Origin: Vanessa cardui
Lineage: Eukaryota > Arthropoda > Insecta > Lepidoptera > Nymphalidae
Reading direction: 5' to 3'
NCBI RefSeq assembly: GCF_905220365.1
Contig: NC_061136.1
Span: forward strand, 6,923,702 to 6,987,701
Length of the DNA stretch: 64,000 bases
Of the stretch, positions 26,995 to 37,300 are shown in pieces; position 1 is the stretch's first letter, and each line of letters begins with the position of its first letter. The notes under the pieces were generated by a model. The model worked only from the letters and a program-made list of their open reading frames with translations, was not told the origin of the DNA and ran no database searches. Both the position numbers and the translations under genes were made by a program.

Positions 26995-27192
26995 TTTATT
27001 TGCTTAATTTGTGCTAACAGTTCGCATTGTACTCGAATGTGAAGGAAAACGTGAGGAAACTTACATTTGTTAGATGAAATTTTGCTACTTTGATATATAT
27101 ACGTTTACGATATACATACGTACCTTCAGTGGAGCAACCCTTTCCTTTGGGAACGAGGTCATTATCCAGCAGGAGGGCCTTCGAAATTTTAT
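26995..27192 (+). mobile_element. Decayed SINE remnant at the 3' junction of the R4-type element
   Basis: Contains TGCTTAATTTGTGCTAACAG, ATGTGAAGGAAAACGTGAGG and later CCAGCAGGAGGGCC, a degenerate order of SINE body and end. The R4-type element's AT-rich 3' end abuts it, so the LINE may have inserted into or beside an older SINE. Confidence 0.35.
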
Positions 27193-27194
27193 TA

Positions 27195-30100
27195 CGTTTT
27201 TTTTTCTTTTTATTTGTTTTCATTCATATATAATTACATTTTTAAATATAAAATATGAACATAAAATATATTTAAAAATATAAAATACAGAGGCCAACCA
27301 GTGGCGGGAACAGGGTCCAAGCCACCGGTGGTCAGGGCTCCAGCGAGAGGAACTTCCTCACAATACGCGCCGTGCCGAGGAGTACTGCCTTCTGCATCAG
27401 GCCCTTGACCCAACTACCTAACGAGAGCCTCTTAAGGTGTTGATCGAGGCTCTTGGCCATTAGGCCATTCGCTGAAACAACTATCGGCACAATAACTGCT
27501 GTATCCACATCCCACATGTCGACAACCTCGTGAGCTAAGTCAAGATATTTTATTTGTTTATCTTTCTCAGCCTTCACGAGATTCTCGTCATGAGGGATGG
27601 TGATGTCAACAATTATCGTGCGGCGCTCTGACCGGTCTATCACCACTATATCAGGCTTGTTGGCGACAACAGTCCTGTCAGTGATTATAGATCGGTCCCA
27701 GTACAGCGTGATATGACCATTCTCGAGAACTGGGTCGGGCACATACCTGTAGTATGGTACCTCTGATACCACAAGACCGTATCGAAGTGCAAGTTGTTGA
27801 TGGATAATCTTGGCCACTTGATTATGTCTGTGCAAATACTCTCCGTTAGCAAGACGAGAACAACCGGAAATAATATGTCTAAGGGATTCGCCCGGAGTGT
27901 GACAAGCCCGACATATGTCCACCGTGCCATCCCTCACAATATACTTCCGGTAGTTGTTCGTCATGATAACTTCGTCCATAATCGCACAGACAAAACCTTC
28001 GGTTTCACCAAATAGGTTGCCGAACCGTAGCCAAGATACGGACGCCATAAAGTCCACATCGGGTCCATGAAGGGCCCGATAGAAGCGTCCGTGTAACTCC
28101 TTGCTCTTCCATACTTCCTTGCGGTTCTCAGTACTTAGTACTACAGGTTTGCGCCAGTTCTCTTTGCCTAAGGAGAGCGGAGTTAGTCCCTTGTCTATTG
28201 TAACTACATCTCGGTGCATATCCAAGTCAGTGTGGAGAAAATACTCCCTGAGTTTGTACACCTCACGGTTATGTAGGGTCTTGGCATTTAAAAAGCCACG
28301 GCCACCACATCTCCGTGGGATGTACAATCTCATCACCGAAGACCGAGGATGATGCATTCGATATGTAGTCAGCAGGACACGGACTCTCCTATCCAATGCG
28401 TCTAGTTCTTTTTGAGTCCACTTGAGTATGCCGAAAGAGTACATCAAGACCGGCATGACCCAACCATTGAAGGCGCGAACCTTATTGCCACCTGATAAAA
28501 GACTTTTGAGTACCTTTTTCAGGCGACCAAAGAAACGCTCCTGCAATGATTGTTTCATGTCGGTCACATTGATGCCTAACGCTTCCGACATACCCAAGTA
28601 TTTGTATGATTCGTTTGCGGACAGTGACTTAAAGTTTATGGAATCTGAAAGTTGTAATCCGTCAGATTCCACAATCTCTCCTCGCTTTACATGCATAACC
28701 GCGCATTTGTCAACTCCAAATTCCATTCTAATAGAATTACTAAAAGTTTCTGTTACCTTTAGTAACTCTACCAGTTGTGAATCTGAAGGTGCAAAGAGCT
28801 TAAGGTCATCCATGTAAAGTAGGTGGGATATTACTTTACCTCCTCTCCGCAAACGATAGCCCAGCCTTGAGCTCTCCAACAGAGTACTTAGAGGGTTCAA
28901 GGCTAAACAAAACCACAATGGACTCAAACTATCGCCCTGGAATATTCCCCGCTCGATCCTTATCGGTTCGTCATTACTATGAATCGTTCGACATCCTGGA
29001 TAGCGAAGGACTGTCCGCCATTGTCCCATACATGATCTCAAGAAACTGCATAGAGTTGTATCTAATTTATACAACTCCAGCACCCTCAAGAGCCATGTAT
29101 GCGGCACGGAATCATAGGCCTTCTTGTAATCTATCCAGCATGTCGACAGACTCTTTCGAGAACGACGAACCTGTTGGCTAATGGTCATATCAATGAGGAG
29201 TAGCTCCTTAGTGCCTCGTGATCCACCCCTACATCCATTCTGAGAGACGGACAAAATAGTATTATTTTCTATGTGACTATTAATCTTATCTCTCAGAATG
29301 GAGGTAAGGAGCTTATAGACCGTCGGTAAACAAGTAATCGGTCTATAATTTTTAGGATCTGTTGCACTACCTGACTTATGGAGCAGGTGGGTGACTCCGG
29401 TGGTAAGGAACTGTGGTAGCGACCCAGACTCTAGAGCTGACTGGAACTGAGATGCCAAGCATTCATGCGAGCTGCGCAGCCACTTTAGCCAAAAGCTATG
29501 AAGCCCGTCCGGTCCTGGAGACTTCCAATTTGGAACGGACCGAACTGCAGCGGCTACATCTTCAGAAGCGATGGAAATTTCTCCCATCGCTTCCAAAGGC
29601 TCGCACGCTTGCCTGACTTCCCGCATCCAGTCACCTTCTATGTGGTCGACGGGTACCGACCAGATGTTGCGCCAAAATGTATTTGTGGCATCATCATCTG
29701 GGCGGCACCCATCGCTCACACCCTGGTCAAGTCGCTCCCACGTTCTGTACACCCACCTTTGATCGCTCTGGAACATGCGATTCAAGTAATAACGGTCCAC
29801 GCGCCGCCTGTACCGACGGATGCGGCTTGCCCATGCATAAACTTTTTGTTTTAGGAAGTCAATACGCTCCACGATATGGGATGGATATTCTTGCGGACTG
29901 ATACCAGTCCCCAAGAACGCCCGCCCCACGAAACGCATTACACGTGGACGCGTATTCCCTTCCTTAAAACAACATAGTTTTCCAATGAGCACTCTGGTCT
30001 CATTAATACGTTTCTCAATCCTGCTCTGCCAGGCCGGTGCAACAGTCTTTGGTCGTGTAGCTCGTTCGGTGTCTTCAAATGTAACACCAGCTACACGACA

Positions 30101-31100
30101 TGCTGTAACAGCCGCACAAAACAGAATTGAGTGCGTATCTTCGAGATTTTCACTGCTCTCGAAATAATCTGCGAGCAGTGAATCCAGAGTGCACACTAGG
30201 TCCCTATTCCGTTTAGTCATGGGCAAACGTGGCAACCGTGGCCTAAGCTCAGCGGGAATGTCACGATACTCCCGAATCGCATCCTCCAGTGCGCTCCTCA
30301 GTTGATCACTGTACTTACTTGTTGTAATAGCCATGTCACCCTCGCCCTCATCATCATGATCATGACATGGGCCCTGTGGTATTGCAAGAAGTGGTCCCTG
30401 TACCACGGGTTGTGACGGAGCGGAAGTGACACCGCCATTACACTGTTCTGAGCGAATTCGATCAAGCACGGTGTCACTCAGCCTGTTGTTACGCAGAATG
30501 ACCCGCACCTGATCCGACAGTCGTTGAGCCGAGACGTTAATAGCTGGTTCAAGTGCCTGAAACATAGAGAGCATCCTAACACGGTACGCCGTGAGGTTAG
30601 TTCCCCCCTCTGTAGCCCCATAGTATGCGCGCATGACATTTTCATTAATGGATTGTGTCCATCGCATGCGCTGCACACCACCACCGGAAGCGGGGACCCC
30701 GTTTGAGACCGGTTGGCCTCTGGCTCCCAAGCCCGTCGGTGGCCGGCGTCTCCCCGCTCGACGTACAGGTGTTGGCGACGTCGGCGGGGAGAAGTACTCG
30801 TCGCTCGAGCTCGACGCAGCTGCAGACATCAGATTATTTCCCTGTGCGGGGTCCTGTGCCTGTGAGGCGGAGCTGAGCGGCGGGTCCGGAGATGGATTTT
30901 TGTGCGCTCGTTGTCTGGCTCTTGTCAACATGATCTTAGATTTTTACATTATTTGTGTTTTGACACTGTCACTTTCATTTTCTGTATACTGTTGTTATAT
31001 GTATGAACAATCATATTGGTATATAGGCATATTTTATTACTGTTGTATTTTATATACTGGTATTTTACTTTTTTATGTTTTAAAAGCAGATTTAGACTAT
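27195..31100 (-). mobile_element. Full-ORF non-LTR retrotransposon, R4/Dong-like clade
   Basis: A LINE-type element with a single long ORF (27332-30931), a short GC-richer 3' UTR start, then AT-rich 3' sequence ending near an A-rich stretch (read as T on the plus strand) at about 27197-27213. Sequence past 27190 resembles an older SINE piece, suggesting the 3' junction. The 5' junction is not visible and is set roughly at 31100. No target duplication could be recognised. Confidence 0.7.
27332..30931 (-). CDS. R4-clade retrotransposon polyprotein (RT + restriction-like endonuclease)
   Basis: An uninterrupted 1199-residue ORF that would reverse-transcribe its own mRNA at a nicked chromosomal target. 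Residues 1-100 are Pro/Ser/Arg-rich with no obvious zinc finger. The reverse transcriptase spans about 465-760: NYRPITCLPTVYKLL (528-542), DYKKAYDSV with catalytic Asp (601-609), GIFQGDSLSPL (662-672) and LLYMDDLKLFA (704-714). A CCHC knuckle CX2CX8HX4C lies at 1007-1024. The restriction-like endonuclease shows KPDIVVID (1092-1099) and VDI (1108-1110) with downstream Lys residues, the PD-D-K pattern of R2/R4-type LINEs, and no apurinic endonuclease domain. The GIFQGDSLSP and YMDD phrasing suggests R4/Dong rather than R2 or NeSL. An intact frame implies recent insertion. Confidence 0.85.
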   Translation of the reverse strand: MLTRARQRAHKNPSPDPPLSSASQAQDPAQGNNLMSAAASSSSDEYFSPPTSPTPVRRAGRRRPPTGLGARGQPVSNGVPASGGGVQRMRWTQSINENVMRAYYGATEGGTNLTAYRVRMLSMFQALEPAINVSAQRLSDQVRVILRNNRLSDTVLDRIRSEQCNGGVTSAPSQPVVQGPLLAIPQGPCHDHDDEGEGDMAITTSKYSDQLRSALEDAIREYRDIPAELRPRLPRLPMTKRNRDLVCTLDSLLADYFESSENLEDTHSILFCAAVTACRVAGVTFEDTERATRPKTVAPAWQSRIEKRINETRVLIGKLCCFKEGNTRPRVMRFVGRAFLGTGISPQEYPSHIVERIDFLKQKVYAWASRIRRYRRRVDRYYLNRMFQSDQRWVYRTWERLDQGVSDGCRPDDDATNTFWRNIWSVPVDHIEGDWMREVRQACEPLEAMGEISIASEDVAAAVRSVPNWKSPGPDGLHSFWLKWLRSSHECLASQFQSALESGSLPQFLTTGVTHLLHKSGSATDPKNYRPITCLPTVYKLLTSILRDKINSHIENNTILSVSQNGCRGGSRGTKELLLIDMTISQQVRRSRKSLSTCWIDYKKAYDSVPHTWLLRVLELYKLDTTLCSFLRSCMGQWRTVLRYPGCRTIHSNDEPIRIERGIFQGDSLSPLWFCLALNPLSTLLESSRLGYRLRRGGKVISHLLYMDDLKLFAPSDSQLVELLKVTETFSNSIRMEFGVDKCAVMHVKRGEIVESDGLQLSDSINFKSLSANESYKYLGMSEALGINVTDMKQSLQERFFGRLKKVLKSLLSGGNKVRAFNGWVMPVLMYSFGILKWTQKELDALDRRVRVLLTTYRMHHPRSSVMRLYIPRRCGGRGFLNAKTLHNREVYKLREYFLHTDLDMHRDVVTIDKGLTPLSLGKENWRKPVVLSTENRKEVWKSKELHGRFYRALHGPDVDFMASVSWLRFGNLFGETEGFVCAIMDEVIMTNNYRKYIVRDGTVDICRACHTPGESLRHIISGCSRLANGEYLHRHNQVAKIIHQQLALRYGLVVSEVPYYRYVPDPVLENGHITLYWDRSIITDRTVVANKPDIVVIDRSERRTIIVDITIPHDENLVKAEKDKQIKYLDLAHEVVDMWDVDTAVIVPIVVSANGLMAKSLDQHLKRLSLGSWVKGLMQKAVLLGTARIVRKFLSLEP

Positions 31101-33189
31101 TTTAAATAAATTTCTTTGAATAATTCTTTGACAGCCCAATTTTTTGCATGTTGACGTATGTGTTGGTTGCCAGTTATTTATTACGAAATAATATTAAATT
31201 CTTTTTCGTTGTTCCTTAAAAGTACTTTTAGAGTTATACTCGAAATTCAATGTATTGTTATAGCGAAAAAAATATTTTCACCCAAATTATAGAGAATATT
31301 GTATCGACATTACAAATGGAATCTGTTTTCATCTCGTTGTTAAACGAGGATCAGATAGTGTTGCCATTAATTCCTTCATTGAACTTTCTTATAATGTTTT
31401 GAGGGACATATTATTATTGTATATAGTATAACATAAATAGCGGAGGATGTTTTTTTTATTTATAACATGGTGTGTTAGTGGTCTCCATATATACATATAT
31501 TGAACATGTAAGAAATTTTAGCAATAGTTAGAAACAATTGGACGCCCAAGACATACACAAAATAATCGACGCCTCGATAAATTTAGAAATACAAAAAAAA
31601 GCCTTAATTCTATAACAAATAGCATGAAAAATTTTAGCTTACCGTTATCAGAACGGGTGTTATAATTGTTTTTTAAAATAATTAGTATCTTGTATCGTAA
31701 AGTTATTCGCTCTCAGAAGTTGCATTGCTTTCTTTTAATTCCGGTCTAACAGAACTAAAAAATACGAAAAGCCTGTTTATTTTAGTGCAAATATAAATAT
31801 TCCTTAAAGAGACAGCTTTGTTGAAATAATTCTTGAAATTTTACGACAATGCTGTTTTACTTCAGTTTAATTTCTTCTCGAAAGCTTTAAACTTAATCTT
31901 TCAATTAAGAATCTTGACCTTATCGCTTCAGTGTAGATATTTTAAATTAAATCAGAATACTTATTACAAGTCCCGTAAGTATAAGAGATAATGTTAAACA
32001 TTCTGTACCAATTAAAACCTTTGCTGTTCGTAATTATAATATCGGTTAAAGCGATTTACATATCAACGATTCATAAAATTCTCTCGATAATATAAAAATT
32101 ATCTCAATGTAGATTGTGAAATCTTTAGTACATTTGAAACTTAATTAAGAATTTAAAATGAATTGATAGGAAATATTACGCCTTGTCAATCTTTTTGTGT
32201 TAAATATGAATACAGCTTGAGGCAATTATCTTTTAATCTCCACTGTCCTGGGCCGGGACGCCTTTAAAATGTAAATTGAATGACTCCATAGTACCTTTGC
32301 TTCCGTTACAGATCGGTTCATAGCTTTGTTTTATACGAGTACTCGTACAGATAAATGAATTAAAAATATCAAATGTCCCATACTGATTGACTTTTAATGC
32401 TGCGAATATTTGTTTAATTAAATAAAATTTTGGATACAATTGGCGCATAGAAAAAAGTTTGTATGGTATACAACACGGTACAGGTAGAAAAATATTTCAT
32501 ATTTAAGTCAGTAATGTTTTACTTGGGAGGTAATATAATTATATCATGAAATGATATTTCGATTCATTACTTAATTCCGTTATTTTATTAGTTTTTAAGT
32601 TGTAGTGTTTTATTTAAATTTTGCTTGATATTAAACATGAAACTGATGTTTGCAAAAAAGTTTGTTTTGGCAAAAACTACGATTAAAAAACTATTAATGT
32701 AATTAAATTAAATACAAATATTTTCAGACATAATAATCATTTTATGTGTGTTTTACATTAACTTGTTTTTACGGAAAATACGTTATTTTCGGCTATCACG
32801 GCACTAAGTCATTAGTTGCGAGGCAAAAAATTTAAAAGTATGTTTGAGATTTTTACTGCCATTAAGGGAATGTTGTTTAAGCCATATATAATATTCAATT
32901 CGTTTTGTCCATTACCATATTAAGAATTACAAAGGAGCAGAATGAGATACGAGGAACGCGTTAATTTAAGGCCGCGTTTTCTTTTATTTACTGGAGTTGT
33001 TACAGGACGATGTTAATGCATCTCTCACGTTCTTTCTTCGGAGTTAAGGCATTAGCCCTGCGGTTTATGGCGCCCCTCAAAACAGAATTTATGATTAAAA
33101 AGTCCAATAAGGGCTTGAGCGCGACCAGCCTTGCCTATTAGCAGTTCAATGTATAGCGTCTATTGTGCGAACTGTGAATGACCTCTTCA
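31101..33189. other. Intergenic between the R4-type element and the robo promoter region
   Basis: AT-rich with no coding frame of interest and no repeat recognised. Confidence 0.5.
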
Positions 33190-33470
33190 GCATAATAATG
33201 GACGAAGGGATGCGCAGGAGCGCGTGCGGCAGAGGGGCGACCGGTTTGAAATTAGAACGTTTTTTATTTGAGCACAGCGCCTTTGTCGGCGCCCGCCCGG
33301 TGCGCATGCGCTAACTCGACAAATACGTCGAATGAAATAAGCCGTATTTTATTTCGTTTCCTTTTTGAATGGTCTTTTAAATTTTTTGTTCGACTTCGAG
33401 CGAAATATTTGGGGTTGCGTCCCGGGTCAATAGTTTTTAAAACGCTGCAACGGCAGCAAGATTTGTTATA
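33190..33470 (+). promoter_or_regulatory. GC-rich patch with NRF-1/EWG-type palindrome
   Basis: This block is much richer in G, C and CpG than its surroundings. It contains TGCGCATGCGC at 33301-33311, the palindromic core bound by NRF-1 in vertebrates and EWG in flies, plus GTCGGCGCCCGCCCGG just before it. It lies about 0.9 kb upstream of the robo start codon. Role as promoter or distal 5' UTR is inference. Confidence 0.35.
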
Positions 33471-33954
33471 AGATGTTAACACAAATACACTGAGGCGTAT
33501 TTAATTGCATACATTGAGGTAATTATTATGTTTTGTTAAGGCATGCCTTGAAGCTCATTTTTAAGGGGCTTTTTTATATCAAAAGAAAACATATATTCGC
33601 GTTTGTACAAAATAATTTGAATAAACATATCATAAATATTATTATATACGTATTCGACCTATTTAAAGCAATATAAATGTATATGAAACAAATATGAGAT
33701 ACAAAAAAGTAATGAATTAAGAACTATTAACTATTCATTATTAAAGTTAAAATCTAAATTAAATGAGAAACATACTTCATTAATTAAAATCAAACAGCCA
33801 TAAATATAACTTTCATTTGGTATCAAGCAGGAGTGATAGTGATTTATAGCTCGAAGCGCCACAATTAAGCGATCTCTTTAATGTATGACGTTGCATCACA
33901 GTTCATGGCACTCTTCGTTTATTTACAATGGGTCAAACAGTTGTAATATCCCAT

Positions 33955-34145
33955 TAGATCAGCGCACGGCGCCTTTGGATCCCCCCATTTTGGAGAGAGT
34001 AAACAGATGAGGGAGGGAGGTAATAGTACGACACACGACTCGAAACCAAGCGGTCGCGTCACAGACTACTTCGAACGTTCCCGCGCTATGCTTATGCGTG
34101 TTGATATAAAACTTTTTGGGCGCGCGTTCGAAATTAAAAAATGAC
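33955..34145 (+). promoter_or_regulatory. robo1: GC-rich sequence directly upstream of robo exon 1
   Basis: A second GC-richer block ends about 90 nt before the robo start codon, with patches such as GGCGCCTTTGG and GGGCGCGCGTTCG. It is probably 5' UTR or proximal promoter. No clear TATA box was seen. Strand is assigned from the neighbouring gene only. Confidence 0.35.
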
Positions 34146-34233
34146 ATTTTAAATACATATAAAATACACTGGTGAATGAGAACTTTTTTTAAAACATGTA
34201 ATTGGAAGTGAAGTGGTGTAACTCGGTGGCAGT

Positions 34234-34342
34234 ATGGTGGATGCCGGTGGTAATGATTGTGATAGCACCATAAATGGGAGGAACCAATTTGTGTTTTTAG
34301 TTTTTGTTCATTTATTACTCATTGGACTGAATGGAACTAATG
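34234..34342 (+). CDS. robo1: robo exon 1: start codon and signal peptide
   Basis: This 109 nt open stretch starts at ATG 34234 and encodes 36 residues. A polar N-terminus is followed by the hydrophobic run FVFLVFVHLLLIGL, typical of a signal peptide. It ends at a GTAAAT donor in phase 1. Joined to the next exon it reads straight into the Ig1 lead-in with no frame break, which is the main reason for linking it across a 6.66 kb intron. A longer N-terminal leader or an alternative first exon cannot be excluded. Confidence 0.7.
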
Positions 34343-37300
34343 GTAAATATGATTTAAATAAACTTCAGTTAATTTAACATACATAAAACTTACGAATTAT
34401 ATTTATAGAGATGTATAAATATTATTTTTATTGTTAGTATAATTTATTGTAATTTTCGTACTCATAAGGTTTTTTTTTATGTAAATGTTATTATGTTGTG
34501 AACGTATATAAAAATTTATTCATTTTTTAAATAATTACTCTTATATATCTTGAAATGTAAGGCCTTTGTTCGTTTTAACTTTATAGCTTAACTTTACAAC
34601 GCTTATAAAAAAGCATTAGGCGATAGATTTAATTAACGACGCCCTTACGTGTAACTGATTTATTACTTATATCATAAAACATATTTAAATTCAGTCCAAA
34701 TGGTTGATGTTTATTAACATATTTATGATACTAAATTACAAATGAATTTATTGTTTCATGGCGAGGGAAAGTTATTTTAATAGTAGTGATATTATACAAT
34801 TGATTTCATTCAAGTTTTTTTTTAATTTTATATAATTTATTATACTATGAAGAAAATTGATTTTCATTATATTAAATTATTTATTACTTCCCAGTGTAAG
34901 TACACATTCCAAGATACGACAGCACTATTAAGTCGATTGGTTGGTTGCGTATTGGCCATATGTACCGTACGTAATGGCTAATGACGATGAAATTATAAAT
35001 TTGCCAGTGTCATTACAGAATCATTATTATAATATAGAGCGATTGTACTTGTACTAGCGTGATTGTATTGGTTGGTGGACGAGTATATGGGCACCTGGTA
35101 GTTAGTGACCACCGGCCATAGACAATGGCGCTGTAAGGAAAATTAACCGTTCTTATTATCGCCAATACACCAACAACCTTGGGAACCTAAATCTTATGTC
35201 CTTCAAACCGGAACACAACAATACCAAGTATTGTTGTTTGGTGGTACAATATCTGATGAGTGGGTGGTACCTACCCGAACGGGCTTGCACAAAGCCCAAC
35301 CACTACATATAGCTATAGTAGTATAGCTTCTATATAGCTGTATGTATTGCAGATAAAAACGGACTATTTAACATATTTTATGTACTTGGTGACGAATTTG
35401 TCCAAACCCGCCAATGTTGGTACAACGACAACTTTATAGGACTATTTAGTAGTATATGTAGTACTCCGGTGTCACGGGTAAGTGAGCCAATGTAATTACA
35501 GACACAAATCACAACTGAACCAACTTCCTAGTTTTAAAGTTGGTAGTGCATTGGCGTGTTGTTAATATTTGTTAAAGAGCCGATGCCTATGGATGGTGAC
35601 AACTTTCCGTCGGTTAGCCTAACAGCCACTCTATCTACCTATTATAAAAAAAACAGTCCTTCTAAAAATTAGTGTATATGCCACTCTGAAATTAGAATAA
35701 AAAAAAGACTAATTCCCATATTGAAATATCATTATAAATTATAATAGATTTTTCACTATGGTGCAATACTTTTGCCTTTTCTATAGAGCAAAAATATAAA
35801 AAAAAGAAGAAAATAATCTATGTGTAATAATAAATAGTCTGTGATGCGTCAAACCCGTCAATCGTCGTCTCGTTGATAACGCTAACCTAATGGGTGGTGC
35901 ACTTTATATCGTTATCACAGGCCTTCGTATTTCGTAACCGTGCGTCTGTCAAACTTATCTCATGCCAGTCAATACTATTTTATTTCAATGGTTAATAGCA
36001 AAGGATAGAATTTCAGATGATTTATGGCTTTTATATTTTTTACACTATATTAATTCTATATATTTTACTACAATATTGACATTGCGCTTATAAAATTTGT
36101 AGAATAAAATTTGTTTAATTTATTTAGTAGCAACACTGATGCGCGAAATAAGCATTAATCGATGTCTCGGGTAAATATTCATCTCACTTTGAAATAATAG
36201 AAAACTACATACAATATCAACAACACGGTCATACAATACTGGGAAATAAATAAAAGTATGAAAAGTGAACCAGTCGTGTCCTGGAATGTCTTAGTTCATA
36301 GTATGTTAAATCTTTAAATAATAAAGTACCCAATAAAGACCAAACGATACGTACTTATATGTATTTTATTTCATGTCAGCTTATTTGGTTACGATATGTA
36401 CATATTGACGTTTATGCCAAAGATTTATTTTTACGAATTGTCTGAGTCTGTGGGTATATACCTTATGTATACATATCATGATACCTATAAAGTTCATAAC
36501 TATTGTAACGATTTTTATTCATGGCAACTTAATAAGATTACCCAACTACAGATTGCACAAGCAAGTTCAAATAGAAGAGCACTCTATTCCGTCACGCCCA
36601 TAGTCCGAGATCTGTTCGAGGATACACTTTTGCGAATATAACATCGCCTATTAATAACTTTAAGCTTTCAATCTGCTAATGGCAATATGCTGACATGAAA
36701 ATTTCAGAGAGTCCCACTTAGCACATGAATCCGATATATACATAACTTATGAGTTTGCTGAGCTGACCTGAGGTGTAGTTATTTTGATTAAAAACCAAAT
36801 ACCGTAGGTTCGGAATCTGGGTAAAAGTGGCATAAATGAAGTAGGTGTGAAGACATCTTGAGCTGAGTGGTCAACATAACAAAGTAAAATTGTTTCACGA
36901 ACCCGACTCATGTGTACCTTTTGTGACTAAGCTCCATTATTTTATAAATTAATTTGAATTTAACTGACGAAATACCGAATAAATACTGTACCCTAGTCTT
37001 ATACTAGGGTACAGTATTTATTCGGTATTTTCTGGGCAGGTAACACCGACTCGCCATGAATTCTACCGCCAAACAGCAATATGTAGTATTATTGTGATTG
37101 TTATAAAGGGTGGGCAAGCCAATATAACTATATGAACAATGGACATAAAATCATAGCCCTCAAGTTTGGTGGAGCATTGGCGATACAGGAATCGTTAATT
37201 TTTCATAGTCCAGTAGATAATATATGGTATTTATATCATAAGGGCCTATATACCCGTTCGTATTCCTCTATTATAAGTAAATATTTAAATAATAATAAAA

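Noticed and set aside
28422..28817. Several plus-strand frames of 60-131 codons between 27.7 and 31.1 kb
   Set aside because: They are antisense shadows of the long R4-type ORF with no similarity of their own.
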